Part shown: positions 51,883-60,433 of the stretch, piece after piece | Numbering within the stretch: position 1 is the first letter of the stretch | Layout: every line of letters begins with the position of its first letter | Assembly: GCA_965204245.1 (NCBI GenBank) | Contig: CBDBED010000007.1 | Location: 1 to 64,000, forward strand | Length of the DNA stretch: 64,000 nucleotides | Direction: 5' to 3' | Source of the DNA: JAAXIE01 sp965204245 | Lineage (GTDB): Bacteria > Chloroflexota > Dehalococcoidia > Lucifugimonadales > JAAXIE01 | The notes under the pieces: model-generated | Seen by the model: only the letters and a program-made list of their open reading frames with translations | Database searches by the model: none | Told to the model about the DNA's origin: nothing | Translations under genes and position numbers: made by a program

Positions 51883-52869
51883 TCATGCGGCTGGCTCCTC
51901 CACTCTCACAAACATGTCATCTATTGGGGTAGGAACTGGCAGCAGGCCTTGCTCGACCAGATAATTCATGAGGGTCTCGAGGTTGGTGCGGTTGGCTTCC
52001 AAGCCGTTGGGCCACGGGTCGGGGCCGAAGACTCTGTCAACTTCCTGTAGGTCGGTGAGGCCCCATGGGGCCATGGCACCGGGGGTTCCTGCTGACCGTA
52101 AGCCATCCCACTGCTGTGTCTTTGCAGCTACGGCAGCCTCGTACAGGCTTTGGGCCAACCAGGGATGCTCTTGGTGAAGGTCTTCTCGTAGCACCATGGT
52201 GTGCATGATGGGGTAGAGGCCTGTGCGTTGGTAGTAGTCGCGCTCGACTTCGACGTAATTGGGGAAGAGGCGTTGCACGTGATCAGCGACGCCAAAACAG
52301 GCAGGCCTCCCGGCACCCACCAGAGCGTCGAGGTCGCCACGCTCCAGCATGTCGTTCAGAGTCTCGGTTTCGGGGATGAACTCCAAGGAGATGGGACCGG
52401 CTGGCGCGATGTCCATTTCGTCGCGTGGGCGGGGCTCATTGTAGCCGCCCTCGAACCAACTGATGGTGCTGAGGCCGACCCCGTATTCGTGCTGGAGGAT
52501 ACCCTTAATCCATACGGAGGCAGTCTGCCGGTACTCCGGGAGACCCACCCGTTTGCCCTGAAGGTCGGAAGGCTCTCGTATCCCGGAGTTGGTGTTGATG
52601 AAGATATTGCTGTGGCGGAAGGCGCGGGATGGGAACATGGGAATCGCCACGTAAGGGAACTGGCCTTGGGCCCTGGCTGTGAAGTACAGGGCTAGGAACA
52701 TTTCTGAGGCTTGGAACTCCTGCCCTTTGACCATGCGGTCTACCAGAGCTGTAACCGGGTCTACGGTGTGGTAGGTGAGGTTGATCCCGTTTGGCCGGAC
52801 CAAGCCGTCTCTCAGCGGTTCCAGATGCTCATTGGTGCCACAGGCTAGGCTCAGGGGCAACTGTTCCAT
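51883..52869 (-). CDS. 4,5-dihydroxyphthalate decarboxylase-like / periplasmic-binding-fold protein
   Basis: This 328-residue protein has LSLACGTNEHLEPLRDGLVR, EFQASEMFLALYFTARAQGQ, FPYVAIPMFPSRAFRHSNIF, DLQGKRVGLPEYRQTASVW, and later GDLDALVGAGRPACF. There is no signal peptide. These are marks of the 4,5-dihydroxyphthalate decarboxylase group, which has the NMT1/periplasmic-binding fold but acts in the cytoplasm. The known enzyme decarboxylates the product of phthalate dioxygenation and dehydrogenation. The window also has a phthalate-type Rieske oxygenase and an SDR, so such a route is plausible but unproven. It converges with the SDR gene. Confidence 0.83.
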   Translation of the reverse strand: MEQLPLSLACGTNEHLEPLRDGLVRPNGINLTYHTVDPVTALVDRMVKGQEFQASEMFLALYFTARAQGQFPYVAIPMFPSRAFRHSNIFINTNSGIREPSDLQGKRVGLPEYRQTASVWIKGILQHEYGVGLSTISWFEGGYNEPRPRDEMDIAPAGPISLEFIPETETLNDMLERGDLDALVGAGRPACFGVADHVQRLFPNYVEVERDYYQRTGLYPIMHTMVLREDLHQEHPWLAQSLYEAAVAAKTQQWDGLRSAGTPGAMAPWGLTDLQEVDRVFGPDPWPNGLEANRTNLETLMNYLVEQGLLPVPTPIDDMFVRVEEPAA

Positions 52870-52998
52870 GGCGGCTCCTCTAACACGGGCGGGGACGGGG
52901 GTTCCACAGCATTGTACACGGCGGGCGGGATGGATATGTGCGGATGGAGGGAGCGGCGATTATGGTATCCTACTACTACCTGAAGACAGGGGGACAGC

Positions 52999-53436
52999 AT
53001 GGGAGACATCAAGATTGAGGGCGTTACCCACTGGTCAATACCGGTGAACGACATTGAGGAGTCGGAAAAATTCTACGGTGAGGTCCTGGGCTTGGACTTC
53101 AAGGCACGGTTGGGCAACTCGATAATGACGTGCTTCAATGTTGGCGACCACAACATACTCCTGTGCGAGGTTGCGGAGCCGATGGAGGTGTTGCCCGATA
53201 ATGATGTGCGGGCGCACCACTCCTTCACCGTCAGCCCGGAGAGCTTTGACCGCGCTTGCAAAGTGTTCAAGGAAGAGGACGTCACCGTGCTTGGCATTAC
53301 CTACAGGGCACGGGGTGTGTTCTGCGGGCGGGAGATGTATTTTTTGGACCCCAGCGGGAACAGGCTGGAACTGCGGGACCCGACGTGGGTCGAGGGGATG
53401 CCTGAGCCGAGTTTTGAGGAGTTGGTGAACGCGTAA
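52999..53436 (+). CDS. VOC-fold protein (glyoxalase / extradiol dioxygenase superfamily)
   Basis: This 145-residue protein has two beta-alpha-beta-beta-beta modules: IEGVTHWSIPVNDIEESEKF (metal-binding His), YGEVLGLDFKARLG, VRAHHSFTVSPESFDRACK, GREMYFLDPSGNRLELRDPT with the conserved Glu of the C-terminal metal site. The N-terminal THWSIPVxDIEES is common in single-domain VOC enzymes such as fosfomycin-resistance, glyoxalase or dioxygenase-like proteins. The gene starts at the ATG at 52999 and leads a probable operon with the retropepsin and RidA genes. Confidence 0.85.
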   Translation: MGDIKIEGVTHWSIPVNDIEESEKFYGEVLGLDFKARLGNSIMTCFNVGDHNILLCEVAEPMEVLPDNDVRAHHSFTVSPESFDRACKVFKEEDVTVLGITYRARGVFCGREMYFLDPSGNRLELRDPTWVEGMPEPSFEELVNA

Positions 53437-53460
53437 GCGCATTGAGTGCCAAGAGATGAC

Positions 53461-53838
53461 ATGGGTACATTCAGCGTAGATATTGGCGTCGGGCGAGAAG
53501 GAGAGTATGACGGAGTCGGGATCGTCGTCCAAGCTCTGGTGGATACGGGGGCGACGCACACCACTCTTCCCTCGTCGCTTCTGGATGAGATAGCCATCGA
53601 ACGCAAAGAACCGGTGCGACTTGCGCTGGGCGATGACAGAGCAGTGGAATGGTGGCTAGGTGTGGCCCTCTTGACTTATGACAACCGTCGTTGGCCCTGC
53701 CCAGTCGTATTTGGACAGGAAGGCGTATACGTGATGGGGGTTACGACCTTGGAGATATTCGGCTTGTCAGTGGACCCGGTGCACCTGCGATTGACGCCGA
53801 CCGAATACCGGGCAGATTTGCGGATACGACCTATCTGA
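53461..53838 (+). CDS. Retropepsin-like (clan AA) aspartic protease
   Basis: This protein of about 125 residues starts at the ATG at 53461; a GTG at 53446 is possible. The active-site strand VVQALVDTGATHTTLPSSLL has the DTG triad; VYVMGVTTLEIFGLSVDPVH is the second hallmark of clan AA. There is no signal peptide or membrane segment. It resembles the small bacterial aspartyl-protease-like proteins of unknown target, and differs from the DUF5678-coupled one at 22524. It lies between VOC and RidA genes on one strand. Confidence 0.78.
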   Translation: MGTFSVDIGVGREGEYDGVGIVVQALVDTGATHTTLPSSLLDEIAIERKEPVRLALGDDRAVEWWLGVALLTYDNRRWPCPVVFGQEGVYVMGVTTLEIFGLSVDPVHLRLTPTEYRADLRIRPI

Positions 53839-53876
53839 CGTTTACTCAGGGATGAATACAAGGAAGGTGGTGAAAG

Positions 53877-54326
53877 GTGTCTCAAGTAGAGGATAAACTG
53901 GCTGAACTAGGACTGGAGTTGCCTACGCCCAATGCTCCCGCTCCGGGGCGCGCCGGTGCAGTGCAGATTGGCAACATCCTGTTTGTCGGGGGCCACACGC
54001 CCGGCAACCTGCACAATGGCAAGCTGGGTAGTGAAGTCACGGTAGAGCAGGGTTACGAGGCCGCCCGGCAGGCCTGCCTCAACTGCTTGGCAGATGTGAA
54101 GGTTGCCATCGGTGATCTGGACAGGGTGAAGCGGGTGGCCAAGCTGCTATGCATGGTCAACTCCGCACCTGATTTCGGTCAGCAGCCTCTCGTGGCCAAC
54201 GGGGCCACTGATCTGTTGGCGCAGCTTTATGGAGAACGTGGCGCCCACGCCCGGTCTGCTGTGGGCATGGGCGGTCTGCCCAACCAGCAGTGCATCGAAA
54301 TCGAGATGATCCTCGAGATCGAGTAG
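53877..54326 (+). CDS. RidA-family protein
   Basis: This 149-residue single-domain RidA/YjgF protein starts with GTG at 53877 after AAGGAGG-like AAGGTGG. LAELGLELPTPNAPAPGRAG, AVQIGNILFVGGHTPGNLHN, QACLNCLADVKVAIGDLDRV, VVKLLCMVNSAPDF-type strand and HARSAVGMGGLPNQQCIEIE follow; the last has the conserved Arg of the active site (A-R-S). It belongs to the YjgF-like subgroup (longer N-terminus) rather than canonical RidA. It probably handles imine or enamine intermediates. Its stop lies one base before that of the convergent CoxL gene. Confidence 0.9.
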   Translation: MSQVEDKLAELGLELPTPNAPAPGRAGAVQIGNILFVGGHTPGNLHNGKLGSEVTVEQGYEAARQACLNCLADVKVAIGDLDRVKRVAKLLCMVNSAPDFGQQPLVANGATDLLAQLYGERGAHARSAVGMGGLPNQQCIEIEMILEIE

Positions 54327-54327
54327 G

Positions 54328-56622
54328 TTAGCGCCGGCTCTCGTGTAGGGCTTGCCATACTCTCTCCGGTGTTAGCGGGGCATCGAGGTGCTCCACTCCA
54401 GCACTGGCGAGGGCATCGACCAAGGCGTTGGCCACCGCTACCGGTGATGCCACCGTGGGTAATTCGCCCCCGCCTTTCACCCCAAGGGGGTTAATGGGCG
54501 AGGGTGTTTCCATGGTATGGGCCGTGAGGGTAGGCATGTCCGATGCCGTTGGCATGGAATAGTCGGCAAAGGTGGCCGTCAGCGGTTGCCCGTCCTGCCC
54601 GTACTGTATAGCCTCCATCAGGCCTTGGCCCAAGCCTTGTGCCAGCGCACCGTGTATCTGCCCCTCGAGGAGCTTGGGGTTGATGATGCGCCCGCAGTCG
54701 TGGACGGCTGCGTATTTGAGGAAGCTGATTTCGCCGGTGTCGGGGTCAACTTGTATTACTACGACGTGCGCCCCGAACCCGAAGGCATTGCCCGGCAGGG
54801 TGAAGGACTGATTGAAGGTGAAGTCGGGAGCCTCCTCTGTCTCGTAGGCAGCCCGGCAGAGTTCTTGGAAGGTAACATTCTGTTGTGGGTTGTTGGCGTT
54901 GGAGACCCTGCCGTCTTGGAAGGTGACAGCCTCCGCATCGCATTCCAAAAGTTCTCCGGCTATGGATGCCAGCTTCTCGCGGGCCTGCTCAACCCCGAGG
55001 TAGACGGCGGAGCCTCCGATGGTGAGTCCCCGGCTGGCGAACGTGCCTTGCCCCGTGGGGAAGACGCTGCTGTCGCCGTGCAGGACCCGTACCTGCTCAG
55101 GGGTGATGCCGAGTTGGTCGGCGATTATCTGGGCAAAGACGGTTTCCGTGCCTTGGCCGTGGGGTGAGACTTCTGTATGGACGGTCACTTCACCTGTGGG
55201 CTCGATGGTGACGATGGCACTGCTGTCGCGCATTTCTCCGACGCCACCGGCTGCCTTCACGACAGTGGCGATGCCAACACCTATAAAGGGGTCACCGGGG
55301 CGGCGGTTTCGTTGCTGGCGGCGGTAACGGTCGTATTCGCCGAGTTCCAGGGCCCTGTTGAATGCGGGATGGAAGTCGCCAGAGTCGTAGGTGAGGCCGG
55401 TGGCTGTGGTGTAAGGAAATTCGGAGGGGGATACGAAGTTGCGGCGTCGCACTTCACTGGGGTCCATGTTCAGTTCTTTGGCAATCATGTCGATGGTGCG
55501 CTCCATCATGAATGCGCTTTCGGGGCCGCCCGCGCCGCGGTAGGGGCCGGTTGGTGGCTTGTTGGTTACTACGCCGAGGACTTCCACGCTCATGTCGTGG
55601 ATGGAGTAGGGGCCGGCGACTCGCTGGCCAGTGGTGCGGGCTACGCGAGAGGTGGAGGTGAGGAAGTAGCCCCCAAGGTCGCCGACCATGCGCATACGCA
55701 TGGCTAGGATAGTCCCGTTGTCGTCGACACCGGCTTCGATTTCACCGTGGTAGCCACGAGCTTGGTAGGCTAGGGTGTTCTCCCAGCGCTCTTCTACCCA
55801 CTTAACAGGGCGCTCAAGTTCTATAGCTAGGTGACACAAGGCAACCTCTTCGGGCCAGGTCTCCACCTTCTGGCCGAACCCTCCGCCGACATCGGGGGCT
55901 ATCACGCGGATGTTCAGTTCCGGTCGTCCGAGCAATCCCGCGAGGAAGGTGCGGACTTTGTGGGGCACTTGGGTGGAGGTCCACATGGTGAGGCTGTTCG
56001 CTGCGGAGTCGTACTGGACTATGAGGCCCCGGCCCTCCATGGGTGCGGGAGCCAAGCGCGGAACATAGTAGGTGCCCTTGACCACATGGGGAGCGTTGGC
56101 GATGGCGGCGTCGGGGTCGCCACGCAGCATCAGATGGCGCACAGCGAGGTTGGAGCTGGTCCCGGGGTGTATGGGATGGGATGCGGGGTCAAGGGCTTGC
56201 ATAGGGTCTATGATGGCAGGGAGCACCTCGTATTCGACACGGATGGCTTCCAAGGCATCGCGGGCGGCTTCACGCGTTTCAGCCACCACTACGGCGACGG
56301 GCTGACCGACGTAGGCAGCCTTGTCTCTGGCTAACACAGGGTGCTCAGGGGCAGCTTGTACGAGCTCGGTGTCTACCTGATTGGCAGGAATGTCACCGAT
56401 CAGTCCGGCGATCTCCGAGTCTGTCAGGGTGGCTATGACCCCGGGGAGGTTGCGGGCTGGCTGGGTATCGATGGAGATTATGCGGGCGTGGGCATGGGGG
56501 CTACGGAGGAAAGCGCCGAAAAGGACGCCGGTAGGCAGCATGTCGTCCACGTAGGAGCCCTTGCCCTGAACCAAGCGGGGGTCTTCGAATCGGCGCATAC
56601 TGGCACCAGCGTAAGTGGTCAT
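54328..56622 (-). CDS. Orphan CoxL-type molybdopterin-binding hydroxylase subunit
   Basis: This 764-residue paralogue of 38129-40441 shares the same layout: RRFEDPRLVQGKGSYVDDML, LAPAPMEGRGL, VIAPDVGGGFGQKVETWPEE, NKPPTGPYRGAGGPESAFMM, GTETVFAQIIADQLGITPEQ, NPLGVKGGGELPTVASPVAV with the catalytic-type Glu. As in the paralogue, no FAD or [2Fe-2S] subunit gene is adjacent. It has a perfect TATAAT 49 bp upstream. The next gene upstream is an MFS transporter on the same strand, whose stop lies 69 bp away. Confidence 0.9.
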   Translation of the reverse strand: MTTYAGASMRRFEDPRLVQGKGSYVDDMLPTGVLFGAFLRSPHAHARIISIDTQPARNLPGVIATLTDSEIAGLIGDIPANQVDTELVQAAPEHPVLARDKAAYVGQPVAVVVAETREAARDALEAIRVEYEVLPAIIDPMQALDPASHPIHPGTSSNLAVRHLMLRGDPDAAIANAPHVVKGTYYVPRLAPAPMEGRGLIVQYDSAANSLTMWTSTQVPHKVRTFLAGLLGRPELNIRVIAPDVGGGFGQKVETWPEEVALCHLAIELERPVKWVEERWENTLAYQARGYHGEIEAGVDDNGTILAMRMRMVGDLGGYFLTSTSRVARTTGQRVAGPYSIHDMSVEVLGVVTNKPPTGPYRGAGGPESAFMMERTIDMIAKELNMDPSEVRRRNFVSPSEFPYTTATGLTYDSGDFHPAFNRALELGEYDRYRRQQRNRRPGDPFIGVGIATVVKAAGGVGEMRDSSAIVTIEPTGEVTVHTEVSPHGQGTETVFAQIIADQLGITPEQVRVLHGDSSVFPTGQGTFASRGLTIGGSAVYLGVEQAREKLASIAGELLECDAEAVTFQDGRVSNANNPQQNVTFQELCRAAYETEEAPDFTFNQSFTLPGNAFGFGAHVVVIQVDPDTGEISFLKYAAVHDCGRIINPKLLEGQIHGALAQGLGQGLMEAIQYGQDGQPLTATFADYSMPTASDMPTLTAHTMETPSPINPLGVKGGGELPTVASPVAVANALVDALASAGVEHLDAPLTPERVWQALHESRR

Positions 56623-56670
56623 GTCGCTCCCTTGTCAGTCCGAATGGAAGGCCGCGTGGCAGGTTCAGGG

Positions 56671-56676
56671 ATTATA
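56671..56676 (-). promoter_or_regulatory. -10 element of the orphan CoxL gene
   Basis: On the minus strand the phrase GATATAATCCCTGA includes a perfect TATAAT at 56676-56671. It is the same extended -10 surroundings as upstream of 703 and 11546. The -35 is poor. The start codon is about 49 bp downstream. Confidence 0.5.
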
Positions 56677-56690
56677 TCGCTGATTGACCC

Positions 56691-58136
56691 TTACGAGGCA
56701 GATTGCTGAGAACTGGACCGGCCAGCTTCAATCGGCTGGCGGCTGGCCGAGGAACCATCACCGGGAGGAGCACTGCCGTTACTGCCGCTGGGGGTACCAC
56801 CACCGTCGGGCTTGCCGCCGTGATCATCGTCGGGTTTGTTGTCATCCCTGGTCACTTGCTGGGTGACGACGGGCTGACTGGTGCGAATGGAGCGGACTCG
56901 ACTCGTGAAGAGGGCCATGAAGAGGGCAAACCCAATCACCAAGGCTCCTCCCATAGCAACAGCGACCCTAGGATCCGCCGCGTGGCTCACTTGGGAAAGG
57001 GGGATGGTCCCAAGGGGAATGGAGCCGTAGCAGATGGTGTAGATGCCCATGACGCGCCCACGAAGAACGTCGGGCACTTGCATTTGTAAAGTGGTCATGA
57101 CGCTGGTGAGGTAGATGGAGTTACACACACCGGCCATGAGCACCATGGCCAAGGACAACGGGTACCAAGGCGATAGACCGAAGAGGATGATGAAGGCGCC
57201 GAAACCCACAGCTCCGCCGATGATGATCAAGCCCCGGCGTTCGGCTTGGGCAAGGACCATTGAAACGATAAGGCCGACAATGGAGCCGAGTCCAGCAAAC
57301 ATCAGGAAGGTGCCCACCATGTCCTGCTCGCCGTTGAATACTTCGGGGACGAACACTGGCATGAACATCAGATAGGACATGCCGAACACGGCGGTGAAGA
57401 TGCTGAAAAGGACTAAGTAAAGGAAGATGCGATACTCGTATATGAACTGGACGCCGGTGACCATCTCTCGGAGGACACTACGGCTGGCGCGTTCTATAGG
57501 AGAGAGGGTCAGGGTCTGACACATGATGGCCATGAGCAAGAAGCCGGCTGCTGCTGCGAAGACGATGGGAGATACTCCAGCGGTGCCTACACCTGCTTTG
57601 GCTGCGATGTAACCGGCAGCGAAGGGGGCTATGGAGCGGGTGGTGGGCCAGACTATAGAGTTGAGGGGAACGACCAGGGCCATGTCGCGACGTTCGATCA
57701 AGCGAGCGTATAGGGAAGCGCGGGCAGCCTCGCTGAAGGCTTGGCCTGTGCCGAAAAGGCCTCCGGCTAGGATGACATGCCAGGCTTCCACCGTTTCGGA
57801 GATAGTGAGGATTCCGAGGCCTGCGACCACAATGGCAGTCAGGCCCTCGACCACTCCCATCAAGCGACGAGGGTCCAGCTTGTCGGCGAACACACCACCC
57901 AGCAGATTCAGTAGCACATTAGGAACGGCTAGGGCCATCATCATGTAACCGAGGTAGCGGCCGTCGCCTGTAATGTGGTAGATGAGGACGCCAAGGCTGA
58001 AGTCGACTATCATGCGATAGCCGAAGACTGATGCAGTCAGGCCGATGTAGTAACGGCGGAAGCTGGGGTACCTGCTGAAGACGGAGAGGATGGCGGGGCG
58101 GCGTCTGGTAGGGGGACGGAATGCGGTCTGTGTCAC
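56691..58136 (-). CDS. Major facilitator superfamily transporter
   Basis: This 481-residue inner-membrane protein of about 12 helices is of the enterobactin-exporter-like MFS group. N-terminal SRYPSFRRYYIGLTASVFGY, GGVFADKLDPRRLMGVVEGL (the loop 2-3 motif D-K-x-x-R-R), and IVGLIVSMVLAQAERRGLII. The C-terminal 65 residues are a soluble tail of low complexity with Asp, Gly, Pro, Ser and Gln (HGGKPDGGGTPSGSNG), unusual for the family. The substrate is unknown. Its promoter should lie in 58137-58348, where I see no gene. Confidence 0.88.
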   Translation of the reverse strand: MTQTAFRPPTRRRPAILSVFSRYPSFRRYYIGLTASVFGYRMIVDFSLGVLIYHITGDGRYLGYMMMALAVPNVLLNLLGGVFADKLDPRRLMGVVEGLTAIVVAGLGILTISETVEAWHVILAGGLFGTGQAFSEAARASLYARLIERRDMALVVPLNSIVWPTTRSIAPFAAGYIAAKAGVGTAGVSPIVFAAAAGFLLMAIMCQTLTLSPIERASRSVLREMVTGVQFIYEYRIFLYLVLFSIFTAVFGMSYLMFMPVFVPEVFNGEQDMVGTFLMFAGLGSIVGLIVSMVLAQAERRGLIIIGGAVGFGAFIILFGLSPWYPLSLAMVLMAGVCNSIYLTSVMTTLQMQVPDVLRGRVMGIYTICYGSIPLGTIPLSQVSHAADPRVAVAMGGALVIGFALFMALFTSRVRSIRTSQPVVTQQVTRDDNKPDDDHGGKPDGGGTPSGSNGSAPPGDGSSASRQPIEAGRSSSQQSAS

Positions 58137-58348
58137 CTGTTAAAACAAGCCTCGTTCCAGATTGCGCCGGGCCCTCTCCGTTCCGGTTGCCAGACGAGGC
58201 GCGTATTTTCGGCAGTGTGCGGTTAGTAACGGCTGATTGGCCGTGAAAGTCAGTGTCATGAAACGCCTAGAGGATACCACGTCAGGCCAGAAGCGGCACG
58301 GCTTTATCTGAACAGGCTTTGACGTAGTGGGGCTCAAGGAGCAGGTTA

Positions 58349-58624
58349 CTAACTTTCGGCGGCGGGGCGGACTTCGGGTTCGACTTCCATGGGAGCGGGG
58401 CCTACGACGAGTTCCCATGGGCGGTGGGACTCGACGAATGCCTTGGCCTCTTCCATGGAGTCGATGCCTCGTTGGGCACGACTGGGGTCGTAGGTATTGG
58501 TTGTGGCGAAGGCGTCGAAGCCTCGCTTTGTTTCCCGAACGGCCCCCATTTCATAGGACTCGCCCTCGTCAGTCTCGATGACGAGCCTCTGGCCGCCTTT
58601 ACGCTCCATCCAGTATAGCTTCAC
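58349..58624 (-). CDS. Hypothetical protein
   Basis: This protein of about 91 residues starts with GTG at 58624 (VKLYWMERKGGQRLVIETDE). It has a short beta-rich N-terminus, TKRGFDAFATTNTYDPSRAQ in the middle and MEEAKAFVESHRPWELVVG near the end. It looks like a compact alpha/beta domain, soluble, with no recognisable family. It lies 66 bp downstream of the LLM oxidoreductase gene's stop on the same strand. Confidence 0.5.
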   Translation of the reverse strand: MKLYWMERKGGQRLVIETDEGESYEMGAVRETKRGFDAFATTNTYDPSRAQRGIDSMEEAKAFVESHRPWELVVGPAPMEVEPEVRPAAES

Positions 58625-58690
58625 GGTGCTTATACCCCCATCACAACCTTCCCACACAGGCGGGAAGGGGTTGCTTGATATCGTTGGGTG

Positions 58691-59713
58691 CTACTTGAAG
58701 TTGGGGACTACTTTTTCGGCGAAGAGTTTCATTGAGTTGACGATGAGGTCGTGGGGAATCTGGCCGCCGGGGTTAAAGTCGAGGGAGAAGCCGGTGGCGC
58801 CGAGTTCGTCGATGTACATCTGAAGGCGTTCCACGACGGCTTCGGGGGTGCCGTAGGCTGTGCGGTCGAGGACGCGCTCGTAGGGGACTTCGGAGAGGGC
58901 TTTCAGGCGCTCGTAGGCCTCCTCGTCGGCGGTCTCGTTGATGGCTTCAAGGACCAAGCGGCGGCCACGCATGGTGCTGGCTTGGGGGTCTTCGAAGGCT
59001 CGCTCTGCGGTCTCGGCGACGTAGGTAGGTATTTGCACTATGACGTCGTTGGGGCCTTCGAAGCCAGCGGTCTCCCGGGTCTCTTGGTATTCGCCGAGGA
59101 GGTCCTGGAGTTCGGAGATGCTCATCTGGTGGCGGATGAAGATGGGGTAGCCACTGGAGCCAATCATGCGGAAGGTGTCGCGGCTTTCGACGGCTACGCG
59201 GATGGGAGGATGGGGTTTCTGGAAGGGCTTGGGGACGACGTTGACGTTGTGGAAGCTGTAGAACTCGCCTTCGAAGGAGAAGGAGTCTTCGGTCCAGCCG
59301 CGGAGGATGATTTCAAGGGCTTCGAAATAGCGGGCGCGGCTTTCGCCGTAGTCGATGTTGTAGCCCTGATAGGACTCGAGGAAGGAGCTGCGGCCGACGC
59401 CGAAGACGAGGCGACCCTCGCTCATGTGGTCGATCATGGCGGCTTCCTCGGCGACGCGGACGGGGTTGGCGAGGGGGAGGACTTGAACGGCGATGCCGAC
59501 GTTGATGCGGCTGGTGCGGGCGGATACGGCACCGGCAACGACCAAGGGAGAGGCAAGGACGGCACGCTGGGGGCGGAAGTGGGTCTCGCCGAGCCAGACG
59601 GAGTCGAGGCCGATATCTTCGGCGAGTTCGATGAGGGTCATCCACTCGCGGAAGGCCTCGATCTGGGGGGCGTTCTCGCGGACCATGTACATGGTGAACA
59701 TGCCGAAATCCAT
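58691..59713 (-). CDS. Luciferase-like (LLM) flavin-dependent monooxygenase
   Basis: This 340-residue protein starts at 59713 (MDFGMFTMYMVRENAPQIEA) after GAGGTAG. IGLDSVWLGETHFRPQRAVL, SPLVVAGAVSARTSRINVGI, AVQVLPLANPVRVAEEAAMI, DHMSEGRLVFGVGRSSFLES are bacterial-luciferase-type barrel segments lining the flavin site. KPFQKPHPPIRVAVESRDTF is typical of the group. It is distinct in sequence from the copy at 16328. Reduced flavin must come from a reductase encoded elsewhere. The 205-bp repeat element sits about 78 bp upstream of the start. Confidence 0.9.
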   Translation of the reverse strand: MDFGMFTMYMVRENAPQIEAFREWMTLIELAEDIGLDSVWLGETHFRPQRAVLASPLVVAGAVSARTSRINVGIAVQVLPLANPVRVAEEAAMIDHMSEGRLVFGVGRSSFLESYQGYNIDYGESRARYFEALEIILRGWTEDSFSFEGEFYSFHNVNVVPKPFQKPHPPIRVAVESRDTFRMIGSSGYPIFIRHQMSISELQDLLGEYQETRETAGFEGPNDVIVQIPTYVAETAERAFEDPQASTMRGRRLVLEAINETADEEAYERLKALSEVPYERVLDRTAYGTPEAVVERLQMYIDELGATGFSLDFNPGGQIPHDLIVNSMKLFAEKVVPNFK

Positions 59714-59790
59714 AGCTACCTCGCGGGGGTTGCTTGGGTGGCACTGTAGCATATTGGGTGCGGGTGCGTCATGGCAGGGCGGAATGGCGG

Positions 59791-59993
59791 GATGTCACAA
59801 TGTCACAGTTTTCGTAGCTAAAAACGCGTTTTCGTAGCTGGGAAGTGTGACATTTGTGACATTTTCCTAGCTGGCCAGCTACGAAAAAGTGTGACATGAT
59901 TTTCGTATCTGGGGATGTCACAGGTGTCACACTTTTGTGGCATGTGTGACATTTTCGTATCTGGCCGAAGGCCACAGTGTGACATTTTGGAGG
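59791..59993 (-). repeat. About 205-bp dispersed element, copy 2
   Basis: It aligns with 3745-3950 along its full length: ATGTCACAATGTCACA at the left end, TCCTAGCTGGCCAG in the middle and GTGACATTTTGGAG at the right end. It differs mainly in CAGATACG versus CAGCTACG choices and short insertions. Read towards the LLM gene it carries CAGMTACGAA cores and ATGTCACAA tandem 9-mers. There is no coding potential of its own. Confidence 0.75.
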
Positions 59994-60433
59994 GCTCCCC
60001 TGAATGGGGTGTTTTTGGGCGAGGGAGGACGGTCGTGGGCAGACCCGTCGAGACGGCGGGCGGTGCGCTGTGGTTGTTGGGTTGGGTCTGCATGGGCGGC
60101 GGCTCCCTGGAGTTTTTGGGCGAAAATTGTGCGCAGGGGTGGGCTATAGTGGTCAGTCCGCTGCGCGCACGATGGATGTAGTTTAGAACGGATGTGTGGT
60201 GATTGTCAAGGGAGCGGTGTTACCTTAATACAAATATTTAATACCATTTTAGCGTCGACTTACTCTGTGTTGGAGGCCGATATGAGGAACAAGCGGGACT
60301 GGGCCAACGGCTAAATCTCCTTACTCGGTATCGTGGACACCATTAAGCCATTAAGGAATCAGCATTCCCGCTCCAAGGAAGCTCTTAGGCGAGATGCACA
60401 TCCGGTTTCATTGGGGGCCAATACATGCGACAC
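59994..60433. other. Long intergenic region
   Basis: The left half is GC-rich, the right half is AT-rich and probably belongs with the low-GC gene that follows. A tiny frame MRNKRDWANG after GGAGG at about 60278 is too short to support. No other feature seen. Confidence 0.35.

Noticed and set aside
60278..60313. Ten-codon frame MRNKRDWANG after GGAGG
   Set aside because: Too short and without any supporting similarity or context.
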